Source: Actinoplanes teichomyceticus ATCC 31121 (lineage in GTDB: Bacteria > Actinomycetota > Actinomycetes > Mycobacteriales > Micromonosporaceae). Taken from it: DNA of 64,000 nucleotides. The position numbers and the translations under genes are program-made. The notes beneath the pieces are model-generated. The model had not been told where the DNA came from. It worked only from the letters and a program-made list of their open reading frames with translations, and did no database searches. The stretch spans positions 718,001-782,000 of the forward strand of contig NZ_CP023865.1 of the NCBI RefSeq assembly GCF_003711105.1. The letters are read 5' to 3'. Positions 1-9,552 of this stretch are shown piece by piece; within the stretch, counting starts at the first letter, position 1, and every line of letters starts with the position of its first letter.

Positions 1-161
1 CGATCCCGCAGCCGCCGCGGCGGGCCCGGTGGTGGCTGCGCCGCGGCTGAACCGCGGGATCGAGCGCGGCGGCACCGGCCGGGGCGCCCGGCGGCGCCCG
101 GCGGCCGGCGGCGACCGGGGCGGGGCGGCCGGCGGCCCACTTGGCGGGGCAGGATGGCGTG

Positions 162-1802
162 GTGAGGACATCGATCCGCGCCGGGCTGTCCGGCGTCGCC
201 GCGGCCGCGGCCGCGCTCGGGGCGGCCGAACTGCTCGCCGTGCTCACCGGGGCCCGCTCGGCGCCTCTGGTGGCGGTCGGCGGTGTGGTCGTCGATCACG
301 TGCCGGGGCCGGTCAAGGACCTCGGCATCGCGCTGTTCGGGGTGCACGACAAGACCGCGCTGCTCACCGGCACGGCGATCCTTCTCGGCCTCTACGCCTA
401 CGGGGTCGGGGTGCTGGCCCGGCGCCGGTGGCCGGTCGCGGTCGCCGGGGTGGCGCTGTTCGGGCTGCTCGGGGCCGCCGCGGCGGGGACCCGCCCGGGC
501 GCCGGACCGCTCGCGGTGCTGCCGTCGCTGGCCGGCGCGGCCCTGGCCGTCCCGGTGCTGCGCCACCTGCTCCGCCTCGCCGGCGCGCCTGGCGAGGCCC
601 GGCCGGGTCGGGTGGCCGCCGCGGAGAGCGGGCCGGGTCGGGCGGTCGCCGCGGCGAGCGGGCCGGACCGGGTGGCCGCCGCGGAGAGCGGGCCGGGTCG
701 GGCGGTCGCCGCGGAGAGCGGGCCGGACCGGGTGGCCGCCGTCGGGAGCCGGCGGCGCTTCGTCCGGGACCTGGGCGTCGTGGCCGCCGTCGCCGCCGGT
801 GGCGGGGTGGCCGGGCGGTGGCTGGCCGCGCGCGGCGCGGTGACCTCGGCACGCGGCGCGGTGCGGTTGCCGGCGGCGGCCGGGCCGGCGCCGGCGGTGC
901 CGTCCGGTGCGCAGGTCCGCGGCGCGGTGCCCTACGTGACGCCGAACCGGGACTTCTACCGGATCGACACCGCGCTGATCACGCCGCAGGTCGACCCGGC
1001 GGGCTGGACCCTGCGGATCCACGGGATGGTCCGCAACCCGATCACCCTCACCTGGGCGCAGCTGCTGCGACGCCCGATGGTGCAGCGCTACGTCACGCTG
1101 GCCTGCGTCTCCAACGAGGTGGGCGGCGACCTGATCGGCACCGCGCTGTGGCTGGGCACGCCGATCCGTGCCCTGCTCGACGAGGCCGACCCGCTGCCGG
1201 GAGCGGACCAGGTGGTGCAGCGGTCGGCCGACGGCTGGACGTGCGGCACCCCCACCGCGGTCCTGCGCGACGGGCGGGACGCGCTGCTGGCCGTCGGGAT
1301 GAACGGCGAGCCCCTGCCGGTCCGGCACGGGTTCCCGGCCCGGATGATCGTTCCCGGACTGTACGGCTACGTCTCCGCCTGCAAGTGGATCACCGAGATC
1401 GAGCTCACCCGGTTCGCCGACTTCGACGCGTACTGGGTGCCGCGCGGCTGGGCGGCGCAGGCCCCGATCAAGACCCAGTCCCGGATCGACACCCCTCGTG
1501 ACGGCGCCTCGCGCCGGGCCGGCCCGATCGTCGTGGCGGGGGTGGCATGGGCCCAGCACACCGGTGTCGCCAAGGTCGAGGTGCAGGTGGACGACGGTCC
1601 CTGGGAGGTCGCCGCGCTGGCGCCGACGGTCTCCGCGGACACCTGGCGGCAGTGGAGCCACTCCTGGACGGCGACGTCCGGGGAGCATGTCCTGCGGGTG
1701 CGGGCGACCGATACGGACGGGTACACGCAGACGTCGCAGACCGCGGATCCGGCGCCGGACGGGGCGACCGGATGGCACCAGGTGACGGTTTCAGTCGACT
1801 AG
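162..1802 (+). CDS. Membrane-anchored molybdopterin-dependent oxidoreductase (sulfite-oxidase fold)
   Basis: Predicted Mo-cofactor oxidoreductase of the sulfite oxidase/YedY superfamily, about 546 aa. The N-terminal ~150 residues are hydrophobic and Ala/Leu/Val-rich, consistent with several membrane helices. A linker of decapeptide repeats follows, then a twin-Arg-like stretch (RRRFVRD plus a hydrophobic run), and then the Mo-binding domain. ACVSN holds the expected Mo-ligating cysteine. The C-terminal ~110 residues look like the Ig-like Mo-co dimerisation domain. No cytochrome domain is visible, so the electron acceptor is unknown. I chose GTG at 162 because AGGA lies about 7 nt upstream; TTG at 141 and GTG at 159 are alternatives. 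The substrate cannot be read from sequence. Confidence 0.85.
   Translation: MRTSIRAGLSGVAAAAAALGAAELLAVLTGARSAPLVAVGGVVVDHVPGPVKDLGIALFGVHDKTALLTGTAILLGLYAYGVGVLARRRWPVAVAGVALFGLLGAAAAGTRPGAGPLAVLPSLAGAALAVPVLRHLLRLAGAPGEARPGRVAAAESGPGRAVAAASGPDRVAAAESGPGRAVAAESGPDRVAAVGSRRRFVRDLGVVAAVAAGGGVAGRWLAARGAVTSARGAVRLPAAAGPAPAVPSGAQVRGAVPYVTPNRDFYRIDTALITPQVDPAGWTLRIHGMVRNPITLTWAQLLRRPMVQRYVTLACVSNEVGGDLIGTALWLGTPIRALLDEADPLPGADQVVQRSADGWTCGTPTAVLRDGRDALLAVGMNGEPLPVRHGFPARMIVPGLYGYVSACKWITEIELTRFADFDAYWVPRGWAAQAPIKTQSRIDTPRDGASRRAGPIVVAGVAWAQHTGVAKVEVQVDDGPWEVAALAPTVSADTWRQWSHSWTATSGEHVLRVRATDTDGYTQTSQTADPAPDGATGWHQVTVSVD
601..750 (+). repeat. Five tandem 30-bp units inside the oxidoreductase gene
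   Basis: Five contiguous 30-bp units (601-630, 631-660, 661-690, 691-720, 721-750) encode a decapeptide close to PGRVAAAESG. Units alternate between a GR and a DR form and between RVAAA and RAVAA. The period is a multiple of three, so copy number can change without a frameshift. It lies between the membrane part and the catalytic domain and probably acts as a flexible linker. Confidence 0.9.
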
Positions 1803-1897
1803 TTGAAAGCCGCACTTTCGGTCCGACTTGAAGGCACAAGTCGCTCATACGGTGGGTTGCATGTCCACCAATGCGGTTGAAGAACCGCGAAACCACT

Positions 1898-1927
1898 CGA
1901 CACGGCCCCCCGGGGAGGACCGTGTCG
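1898..1927. terminator. Hairpin between convergent oxidoreductase gene and whiD
   Basis: CGACACGG (1898-1905) pairs with CCGTGTCG (1920-1927), with additional C/G pairing in the interior. It lies in the 159-bp gap between two convergent genes and could terminate transcription in both directions. No T-tract follows, which is usual in high-GC actinobacteria. Confidence 0.5.
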
Positions 1928-1961
1928 CCAGTCGTGTGGTGATGCCGCGCGCCGGGCGCCC

Positions 1962-2348
1962 TCAGGCGGCCGGCGCCTGCCGTTGTGCGGGCACCGCTGA
2001 TTTGTGGGGCCGGCCGAGGCGCGCCTCCAGCCGGACCAGGTCGACACGTCCGTGATGATCCGCCGCATCCTCCCAGCCGACCGCGAGCAGCCGCAGCCGC
2101 TCCGATTCGCTGAAACCTCCCCAGACCCCGTACGGCTCGCGCACCGCGAGGGCGTGGGCGGCGCACTCGGCACGCACCGGGCACGCGCCGCACATCGTCT
2201 TGGCCTTGGCCTCGCGGCGATTGCGGGACGATCCGCGCTCACCGTCCGGGTGGAAGAACTGCGCACTGTCCCGGCCCCGGCAGAGTCCCAGCCGCTGCCA
2301 GTCCCACAGGTCGGCGATCGGCCCGGGCAGCCTGCGAACGTTCGACAT
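1962..2348 (-). CDS. whiD: WhiB-family iron-sulfur regulator, WhiD/WhiB3 type
   Basis: Wbl transcription factor of about 128 aa. Four cysteines fit the 4Fe-4S pattern: Cys23, Cys53, Cys56 and Cys62 (C-X29-C-X2-C-X5-C). They are followed by the Wbl turn GVWGG and a basic tail. ATG at 2348 is chosen because AGGAGGGT lies 5-6 nt upstream; an upstream in-frame ATG lacks this. It is divergent from bldM and lies near guaB2. This matches whiD-bldM-guaB2 in Streptomyces and whiB3-sigD-guaB2 in Mycobacterium, which is the main reason for calling WhiD rather than another Wbl. WhiD is required for late spore maturation in Streptomyces; the role here is inferred. Confidence 0.85.
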   Translation of the reverse strand: MSNVRRLPGPIADLWDWQRLGLCRGRDSAQFFHPDGERGSSRNRREAKAKTMCGACPVRAECAAHALAVREPYGVWGGFSESERLRLLAVGWEDAADHHGRVDLVRLEARLGRPHKSAVPAQRQAPAA

Positions 2349-2579
2349 CAACACCCTCCTCACCGCGCGGCACCGCGGAGTGGTCGACATGGGGGCCGGA
2401 GACTGGCCTCACGCGGGTGTACCCCGGCGGTCGCCGGCTCACACGCAACATGTCGATGTCTCTCCGAGCGGCGTGGCAAACAGGTGGCAAGTCATACCTT
2501 TCTTTCCCGTTTTTTCCATCTAAAGCGCGTAATGCTGCGGCCCTCGCGTGATCTCCTCTGAGAGAGAAGGAGGATCACT

Positions 2580-3428
2580 GTGCGTACCGTCCTCGTGTGC
2601 GTCCGAACCCCGCTGGCGGCCCAGACCGTCGCGTCCACCGCGGCCCGGCTCGGCATGACCGGCGTCGTCCGGACCGCGGTCAGCGAGACCGAGGCCATGA
2701 TCCGACTGGCGGAACGGCCGGCCGAAGTCGTCCTGGCCGACACCGCCGTGACCCGACCTGACAGCGTCGGCTTCACCCGGCGCGTACTCGCCCGAGCTCC
2801 GCAGGCCCAGGTGGTGCTCTTCGGGGCGGAGGATCCCCGGGTGGCGGCGGCGGCCGTGGCCGCCGGCGCCCGCGGCGTGATCCGCGGCGTGGAGCACGAT
2901 CTGGTCAGCGTCGTCGCCAAGGCGCTGCTCCTGCTGCTGTTGCCGGTGCGCCCGCAGGGTATGCCGATCAACGGCGCGAACGCCCAGCCGGCCGGGGTGG
3001 CCGGCGGGATGCGCAACAACAACTCGCCCGCCGCGCGCGGGCAGTACCGCGACGGCATGGGCATGGGGTCGCCGAACGCGGCGGCGGTGCCGGCCATGCT
3101 GCCGAACTCGCCGATGGTGCCCGCGCAGCGCGGCGACGCCCCGATCGATCCGGCCACCGGCCGGCCGATGGTGGCCTGGCCCGGCAACGAGGCCGGGGCC
3201 GGGATGCCGGACGCCGCGCCGGCCGGGCGGCGGCTCACCCTCACCGAGCGCGAGCTGCAGGTGCTGCGCGGGATGGCGGACGGCAAGAGCAACGCCGAGA
3301 TCGGCCGGGAGCTCTTCGTCTCCGAGGACACCGTGAAGACGCACGCCCGCCGGTTGTTCCGCAAGCTCGGGGCCCGCGACCGCGCCCACGCGGTCGCCGC
3401 GGGCTTCCGGGCCGGGCTGGTGGCCTAG
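2580..3428 (+). CDS. bldM: BldM-type atypical response regulator (LuxR HTH)
   Basis: About 282 aa. The N-terminal ~118 residues form a receiver-like domain that keeps Asp54 (VVLAD) but lacks the usual N-terminal acidic pair (VCVRT). The C-terminal 64 residues are a LuxR/GerE HTH with NAEIGRELFVSEDTVKTHAR, nearly identical to Streptomyces BldM. A roughly 95-residue linker rich in Gly, Ala, Pro, Met and Asn separates the domains, whereas BldM is only about 203 aa. GTG at 2580 is preceded by GAAGGAGG. Position beside whiD and upstream of guaB2 supports orthology. BldM acts as a homodimer or with WhiI in Streptomyces development; whether this protein is phosphorylated is doubtful. Confidence 0.85.
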   Translation: MRTVLVCVRTPLAAQTVASTAARLGMTGVVRTAVSETEAMIRLAERPAEVVLADTAVTRPDSVGFTRRVLARAPQAQVVLFGAEDPRVAAAAVAAGARGVIRGVEHDLVSVVAKALLLLLLPVRPQGMPINGANAQPAGVAGGMRNNNSPAARGQYRDGMGMGSPNAAAVPAMLPNSPMVPAQRGDAPIDPATGRPMVAWPGNEAGAGMPDAAPAGRRLTLTERELQVLRGMADGKSNAEIGRELFVSEDTVKTHARRLFRKLGARDRAHAVAAGFRAGLVA

Positions 3429-3434
3429 ACCGAT

Positions 3435-3462
3435 GGCGGGGGCAGGGCCCGCTGCCCCCGCC
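3435..3462 (+). terminator. bldM terminator hairpin
   Basis: GGCGGGGGCAG (3435-3445) pairs perfectly with CTGCCCCCGCC (3452-3462) across a 6-nt loop, 7 nt after the bldM stop. It lies in the 190-bp gap before the convergent DUF5319 gene. Confidence 0.75.
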
Positions 3463-3618
3463 GCCGCTCCTTCCCGGTACGACCGGCGAGCCAGGTCCGC
3501 GGGCCACCCGGCCACGCCCCGTGGCCACCGCGCGCGACGCGGGCCCGGCCGCGATTCGCCGGTACCCGGGCGGCGCCAGGGGTGGTCATCCGCGCCGGAG
3601 CGTCACCGGGCCGGCCGG

Positions 3619-4020
3619 TCAGTCGTCGTCGGAGCCCTCGGTCAGGGTGTCGTGCACACCGTCGGCGTATCCGCGGGCGTACTCCCACGTCACGTAGTGG
3701 TCCGGGTCGGGGTCGTAGGCCGGCTCGTGCACCCGCGGCCGTCCGCTGCTCAACAGGTGACGCAGGTTGCCCCGGAGCAGATCCCAGTCGAAGTAGTGCG
3801 GCTCGTGGCAGTCCTCGCACTCGATGACGAGCCCACGGATGCCGGTCGGACTCAGCAGCGCCTGGTAGATCTCCAGGTCGGAGAGGTCCTCCAGGACATC
3901 CTGCCGCTCGTCCTCGGTCAGCGGTTCGTTCTCGGCGTCCTCGGTGAGGTCGTCGAGTTCCGCGGCCGGATCGGCGGGGTCGCCGTTGAACGGGTCGATC
4001 GGCTCTTCTTGCACCCTCAT
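3619..4020 (-). CDS. DUF5319 family protein
   Basis: 133 aa, strongly acidic at both ends, with a central CEDCHEPHYFDWDLLRGNL segment. The CxxC-H group could bind metal. The family is confined largely to actinobacteria and usually sits beside guaB2 (Rv3412 next to Rv3411c in M. tuberculosis), as here, divergent from guaB with a 129-bp intergenic region. ATG at 4020 begins MRVQEEPIDPF, typical of the family. Its function is not established, and I see no catalytic motif. Confidence 0.85.
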   Translation of the reverse strand: MRVQEEPIDPFNGDPADPAAELDDLTEDAENEPLTEDERQDVLEDLSDLEIYQALLSPTGIRGLVIECEDCHEPHYFDWDLLRGNLRHLLSSGRPRVHEPAYDPDPDHYVTWEYARGYADGVHDTLTEGSDDD

Positions 4021-4119
4021 ACCGTACTCACCTCCCGGGCGGGTGTGCTGGCCCGCACGTTGTGTCCGCCGCCCGGGTGCGGCCGCCGGGATGGGTAGGA
4101 TGATGGACTCCGCCTCTTG

Positions 4120-5637
<1,518 letters not shown>

Positions 5638-5692
5638 GTGCTCACACCACCCCACCCGCCGCCCAGAGAAGGATGAAGGGCAGACTCGCACC

Positions 5693-6811
5693 ATGCGTGA
5701 CGTAGTGGAGATCGGCCTCGGCAAGACCGCCCAGCGCGGGTACCACCTGGATGACATCGCGATCGTGCCGAGCCGGCGGACCCGGGACGTGGACGACGTG
5801 TCGACCGAGTGGAAGCTCGACGCGTACCCCTTCAGGATCCCCTGCGTCGCGCACCCGTCGGACGCCACCATGAGCCCGGAGTCGGCGATCGCCCTGGGCC
5901 GCCTCGGCGGCCTGGGCGTGCTCAACGCCGAGGGCCTCTGGACCCGGTACGAGGATCCCACCAAGATCCTTGAGGAGCTCGCCTCGCTGGACGAGGACGC
6001 GGATGCCACCAAGCGCCTGCAGGAGGTGTACGCCGAGCCGATCAAGCCGGAGCTGATCGCCGAGCGGGTCCGGCACATCCGCGACGGCGGGGTCACCGTG
6101 GCCGTCCGGGTGTCGCCGCAGCACACCCTGGCGCTCGCCCCGGTGATCCTGGACGCCGGGGTGGACCTGCTGGTCATCCAGGGCACCCTGGTCTCGGCCG
6201 AGCACGTCTCCACCACCGACGAGCCGCTCAACCTCAAGGAGTTCATCGCCGACCTGGACCTGCCGGTCATCGTCGGCGGCTGCACCGACTACAAGACCGC
6301 CCTGCACCTGATGCGCACCGGCGCGGCCGGGGTGATCGTCGGGGTCGGCGCGGACGAGTGGTCCACCACCGACACCGTGCTCGGCATCCGGGTGCCGATG
6401 GCGACCGCGATCGCCGACGCCGCGGCCGCCCGCCGCGACTACCTCGACGAGACCGGCGGGCGGTACGTCCACCTGATCGCCGACGGCGGCATCGCCACCT
6501 CCGGCGACATCGCCAAGGCGATCGGCTGCGGGGCGGACGCGGTGATGCTGGGCGAGCCGCTCTCGCTGGCCGAGGGCGCGCCGGCCGGTGGCGCCTGGTG
6601 GCACTCGGCGGCCAGCCACCCGTCCCTGCCGCGCGGCGGCTTCTGCATCGCCGGCGAGCCGGACGGCAGCCTGGAGCAGCTCCTCTACGGCCCGGCGAAC
6701 AGCCCGGACGGCCAGCTCAACCTGTTCGGCGGCCTGCGCCGGGCGATGGCCAAGTGCGGGTACCGCGACGTCAAGGAGTTCCAGAAGGTCGCGCTGGTCC
6801 TCGACCGCTGA
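5693..6811 (+). CDS. guaB3: GuaB3-type IMP dehydrogenase-like/GMP reductase family protein
   Basis: 372 aa, an IMPDH/GMPR-superfamily barrel without CBS domains. Family features include HPSDATMSPESAIALGRLGG near residue 60, a nucleotide site [24 protein letters not shown] and a C-terminal QLNLFGGLRRAMAKCGY. The canonical IMPDH catalytic loop with GAICTT is absent. Instead a GGCTDYKTALHL stretch supplies a cysteine. Members beside guaB2 are annotated as IMPDH-related, and work on homologues (cyanobacterial GuaB3) indicates GMP reductase activity, so the direction of catalysis here is open. Probably co-transcribed with guaB. Confidence 0.9.
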   Translation: MRDVVEIGLGKTAQRGYHLDDIAIVPSRRTRDVDDVSTEWKLDAYPFRIPCVAHPSDATMSPESAIALGRLGGLGVLNAEGLWTRYEDPTKILEELASLDEDADATKRLQEVYAEPIKPELIAERVRHIRDGGVTVAVRVSPQHTLALAPVILDAGVDLLVIQGTLVSAEHVSTTDEPLNLKEFIADLDLPVIVGGCTDYKTALHLMRTGAAGVIVGVGADEWSTTDTVLGIRVPMATAIADAAAARRDYLDETGGRYVHLIADGGIATSGDIAKAIGCGADAVMLGEPLSLAEGAPAGGAWWHSAASHPSLPRGGFCIAGEPDGSLEQLLYGPANSPDGQLNLFGGLRRAMAKCGYRDVKEFQKVALVLDR

Positions 6812-6821
6812 CGATCCGATC

Positions 6822-6853
6822 GGGGGGCGGGCCGGTGCACCGGCCCGCCCCCC
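6822..6853. terminator. Perfect 32-bp palindrome between guaB3 and the M1 peptidase gene
   Basis: Positions 6822-6837 are exactly the reverse complement of 6838-6853 (a GGGGGGCGGGCCGGTG arm). It lies 10 bp after the guaB3 stop and 3 bp from the stop of the convergent gene, so it probably serves as a shared bidirectional terminator. Confidence 0.85.
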
Positions 6854-6856
6854 GGA

Positions 6857-8278
6857 TCACTGCTCCGGCGGGGTCGTGGCGTGCAGCCACGTGTCGAACA
6901 GGTCGTCCAGCTGCCGGCCGGAGACGCGTTCGGCGGTCGCGACGAACTGCGCGGTGTCGCCGTTGCCGTCGCGGTTCTCGCTGGTCCACGTCTTCAGCAG
7001 CCGGAAGAACGCGTCGTCGCCGATCGTCTTGCGCAGCGCGTGCACGGTCATCCCGCCGCGCTGGTAGACCGCGGCGCCGAAGATCCGGGCCGGGCCCGGG
7101 TCGCCGGGCGGCACGCTCCAGTCGAACCCCGCGTACGCCTTGTCGAACCGCTGTTGAGCGGTCGGGCCACCGTCGTGCTCGGACCAGAGCCACTCGGCGT
7201 ACGTCGCGAACCCCTCGTTGAGCCAGATGTCCTGCCACCGGCGCAGCGCCACGCTGTCGCCGAACCACTGGTGCGCGAGCTCGTGCACGACCACCTCGGG
7301 GTTCGGCTCGTCCTTGAAGAACGAGGCGCCGTACACCGGGCGGGTCTGGGTCTCCAGGGCGTACTCGATCCGGTCGTCGGTGACCAGGATCCCGCCGTTG
7401 GCATCGAACGGGTACGGCCCGAACACGCTCGCCAGGTAGTCGGTGATCTCGCCGGTCCGGGCCAGCGAGCGGGCGGCCGGACTGCCGGCCGGCACCGACT
7501 CCGGCACCGCGATGATCATCGGCCGGCCGCCGTGCACGCCCGTGCTGATCCGGTACTGCCCGACCACCACGGTGGAGAGGTAGCTGGCCATCGGCGAGTT
7601 CACGGTCCACCGCCAGGTGGTCCAGCCGTTGCTGGTCCGGCGCGGGCCGGGCACCCCGTTGCTGATCGCCTCCAGTCCGGCCGGCACGGTCATCGCGAGC
7701 GTGAAGGTGGCCTTGTCGGACGGGTGGTCGTTGACCGGGTACCAGGTGCTCGCCGACTCCGGCTGGCCGAGCGCGATGCCGCCGTCCCGGGTCCGCACCC
7801 AGCCGCCGTTGCCCAGCGACTTGTTCTCCAGCTGGCCCGGGATGCCGGCGTAGTCGACCACGACGGTGAACCGGCGGTCCTTCACGAGGCCGGCGGCCGG
7901 GGTCACGACCAGCTCGTTGCCGATGGCCCGGGCGGTCGCCGCGGCGCCGTCCACGGTGACCTGGGTCACACTCAGATGGGCCAGGTCGAAGTCCAGGCTG
8001 GACAGGTCCTGGGTGGCGGTCGCGGTGATCGTCGCGCGGCCGCTCAGCTTCCCGGTCGCCGGGTCGTAGCGCAGGTCCAGGTCGTAGCCGGCCACGTCGT
8101 AGCCGCCGTTGCCGTACTTCGGGAAGTACGGATCACCGGCCCCGTCCGCGCCCGGGCGGAAGTCCGGCGTGCGCGACGGCGACGCCGCGGGTTTCGGTGC
8201 GTCGTCGGAGGTACAGGCTCCGGCTGCCAGCAGGACGGCCAGTGCGGCCGCGGCCGGTGGTAAACCCCGTCGTCTCAT
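6857..8278 (-). CDS. Secreted M1-family aminopeptidase lipoprotein
   Basis: Zinc metallopeptidase of the M1 (gluzincin) family, 473 aa. The signal peptide ends in a lipobox, LLAAGAC, giving a lipid-anchored Cys near residue 21. The active site VVHELAHQWFGDS has His332, Glu333 and His336, with the third ligand Glu355 in NEGFATYAEW, the M1 spacing HExxH-x18-E. The N-terminal half is the beta-sandwich M1 domain. It is shorter than cytosolic PepN because it lacks the large C-terminal helical domain. It lies 27 bp downstream of the LCP gene on the same strand, so co-transcription is likely. Physiological peptides are unknown. Confidence 0.92.
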   Translation of the reverse strand: MRRRGLPPAAAALAVLLAAGACTSDDAPKPAASPSRTPDFRPGADGAGDPYFPKYGNGGYDVAGYDLDLRYDPATGKLSGRATITATATQDLSSLDFDLAHLSVTQVTVDGAAATARAIGNELVVTPAAGLVKDRRFTVVVDYAGIPGQLENKSLGNGGWVRTRDGGIALGQPESASTWYPVNDHPSDKATFTLAMTVPAGLEAISNGVPGPRRTSNGWTTWRWTVNSPMASYLSTVVVGQYRISTGVHGGRPMIIAVPESVPAGSPAARSLARTGEITDYLASVFGPYPFDANGGILVTDDRIEYALETQTRPVYGASFFKDEPNPEVVVHELAHQWFGDSVALRRWQDIWLNEGFATYAEWLWSEHDGGPTAQQRFDKAYAGFDWSVPPGDPGPARIFGAAVYQRGGMTVHALRKTIGDDAFFRLLKTWTSENRDGNGDTAQFVATAERVSGRQLDDLFDTWLHATTPPEQ

Positions 8279-8305
8279 ACGCCGAGGTTAGAGCGGGCCG
8301 CCCGG

Positions 8306-9409
8306 TCAACCCCTGTTGACCAGTTTCGGGTGTGCCTTCAGGTATGCCGCGATCCTGCCCTGGGCGGCCGCGCGCAGGAACCCGCGTGCCTCGGAGTTGA
8401 GCTGCTCGCCGAGGTAGCCGCTGCCGCTGCCGACGCCGCTGCCGTCCAACTGGATCATGGTGATGTTCGCCGGGGAGAGGCCACGCAGGGCGTACGCGTA
8501 CTCGACCGGGCGACGCCCGCCCACCGTGATCAGCGTCCGGCCGAGCGCGGTCAGCACCGGTTCCAGCCGGGACGCGTCGGTCAGCCCGCGGTCCAGCGCC
8601 CGGCCGAGGATCGCCTTGACGAGCTGGCGCTGGTGCCGCTGCCGGTCGTAGTCACCGTTGGGCAGGCCGTACCGCTGGCGGGCGTAGTCGATCGCCTGCC
8701 AGCCGGTCAGGTGCCGCTTGCCGGGCAGGTAGACCGCCTGGGGGCCGACGTAGTCGCCGCCGACGAGTGTGCGCGCCGTGCCGTCCGGCCGCCGGTGCTT
8801 CGACTCGACCCTGCGGTCGATGGTGAGGTCGACGCCGCCCAGCTGGTCGACCAGCTTGTCCAGGCCGCCGAAGTTGAGGATCGCGCCGGCGTGGATGGTC
8901 TTGACCCCGGTGTAGCCGCTGATCGTGCGGGCCAGCAGTTCGTACCCGTTCGCGATGTTCCTGGTCGTGCGGCCGGGCACCCGGGAGCCGTACGCCATCG
9001 CCTCGGTGAGCTTGTGGCGCCCGCCGGCGAACCCGGACTTCTTGAACGCCGGGATCCGCACCCGCAGGTCGCGCGGCAGTGAGTAGAGGTAGCCGGACTT
9101 CAGCCCGGGCTCGACGTGCAGCAGCATGATCGCGTCGGCGTGCGTCTGCCAGTCCGGGATGGTGACCCGGGTGTCCACGCCGACCAGCAGCAGATCCAGC
9201 GGTCCGGTCAGGTCCGCGCCGGGCGGCGGCGACGGCGACGCCGACGGGCTGGGCGTGGACTCCGGCACGGGCGTGGATGCCCGCCCGGCCGGCGCCGGGG
9301 CATCGGCGCCGGTGGAGCCCCGGCGGACGGCGATCGCCACGCCGATCCCGGCCAGCACGGCCACCACCACCCCGGCGACCACGGCCCACGTGATCTTGCT
9401 GTTCCGCAT
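8306..9409 (-). CDS. LytR-CpsA-Psr (LCP) family cell-wall glycopolymer transferase
   Basis: 367 aa membrane protein. A short cytoplasmic N-terminus is followed by one TM helix (WAVVAGVVVAVLAGIGVAIAV), a Pro/Ser-rich spacer and the LCP domain (GPLDLLLVGVDTR, SLPRDLRVRIP, NFGGLDKLVDQLGGVDL, AIDYARQRYGLPNGDYDRQRHQ). The conserved Arg and Asp residues that bind the polyprenyl pyrophosphate are present. The family attaches teichoic-acid-like or other polymers to peptidoglycan. The window also encodes a polysaccharide operon, but that lies 50 kb away and a link is conjecture. The transcript is probably leaderless (see the promoter entry). Confidence 0.92.
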   Translation of the reverse strand: MRNSKITWAVVAGVVVAVLAGIGVAIAVRRGSTGADAPAPAGRASTPVPESTPSPSASPSPPPGADLTGPLDLLLVGVDTRVTIPDWQTHADAIMLLHVEPGLKSGYLYSLPRDLRVRIPAFKKSGFAGGRHKLTEAMAYGSRVPGRTTRNIANGYELLARTISGYTGVKTIHAGAILNFGGLDKLVDQLGGVDLTIDRRVESKHRRPDGTARTLVGGDYVGPQAVYLPGKRHLTGWQAIDYARQRYGLPNGDYDRQRHQRQLVKAILGRALDRGLTDASRLEPVLTALGRTLITVGGRRPVEYAYALRGLSPANITMIQLDGSGVGSGSGYLGEQLNSEARGFLRAAAQGRIAAYLKAHPKLVNRG

Positions 9410-9415
9410 AGCGGA

Positions 9416-9444
9416 ACCCTAGAGCACCCCTGTGACGTGCTCAA
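9416..9444 (-). promoter_or_regulatory. Candidate promoter of LCP gene, leaderless start
   Basis: On the minus strand, TTGAGC (9444-9439) is separated by exactly 17 nt from TAGGGT (9421-9416). The -10-like box ends 6 nt before the ATG and no Shine-Dalgarno sequence lies between, so transcription would begin at or next to the start codon. Confidence 0.5.
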
Positions 9445-9475
9445 TCCCTTCGATTCCCGCCTTCTGGAACCGAAC

Positions 9476-9503
9476 TTGCTAAATACAAGATCACCAGTAC
9501 GCT
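9476..9503 (+). promoter_or_regulatory. Candidate promoter of subtilase gene
   Basis: TTGCTA (9476-9481), a 16-nt spacer and TACGCT (9498-9503) lie about 50 nt upstream of the ATG, divergent from the LCP promoter. The start codon has its own SD-like GGGAGG about 8 nt upstream. Confidence 0.4.
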
Positions 9504-9552
9504 GGCCGGGCGATTCGCCGGTTCGCGGCGGTCGCGTCGGGGAGGCATCCGC

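Noticed and set aside
1..161. Gene fragment at the left edge, or a terminator from an inverted repeat CGATCCCGC (1-9) with GCGGGATCG (54-62)
   Set aside because: The loop would be 44 nt, the open frame there has no recognisable domain, and it runs into the oxidoreductase gene in another frame.
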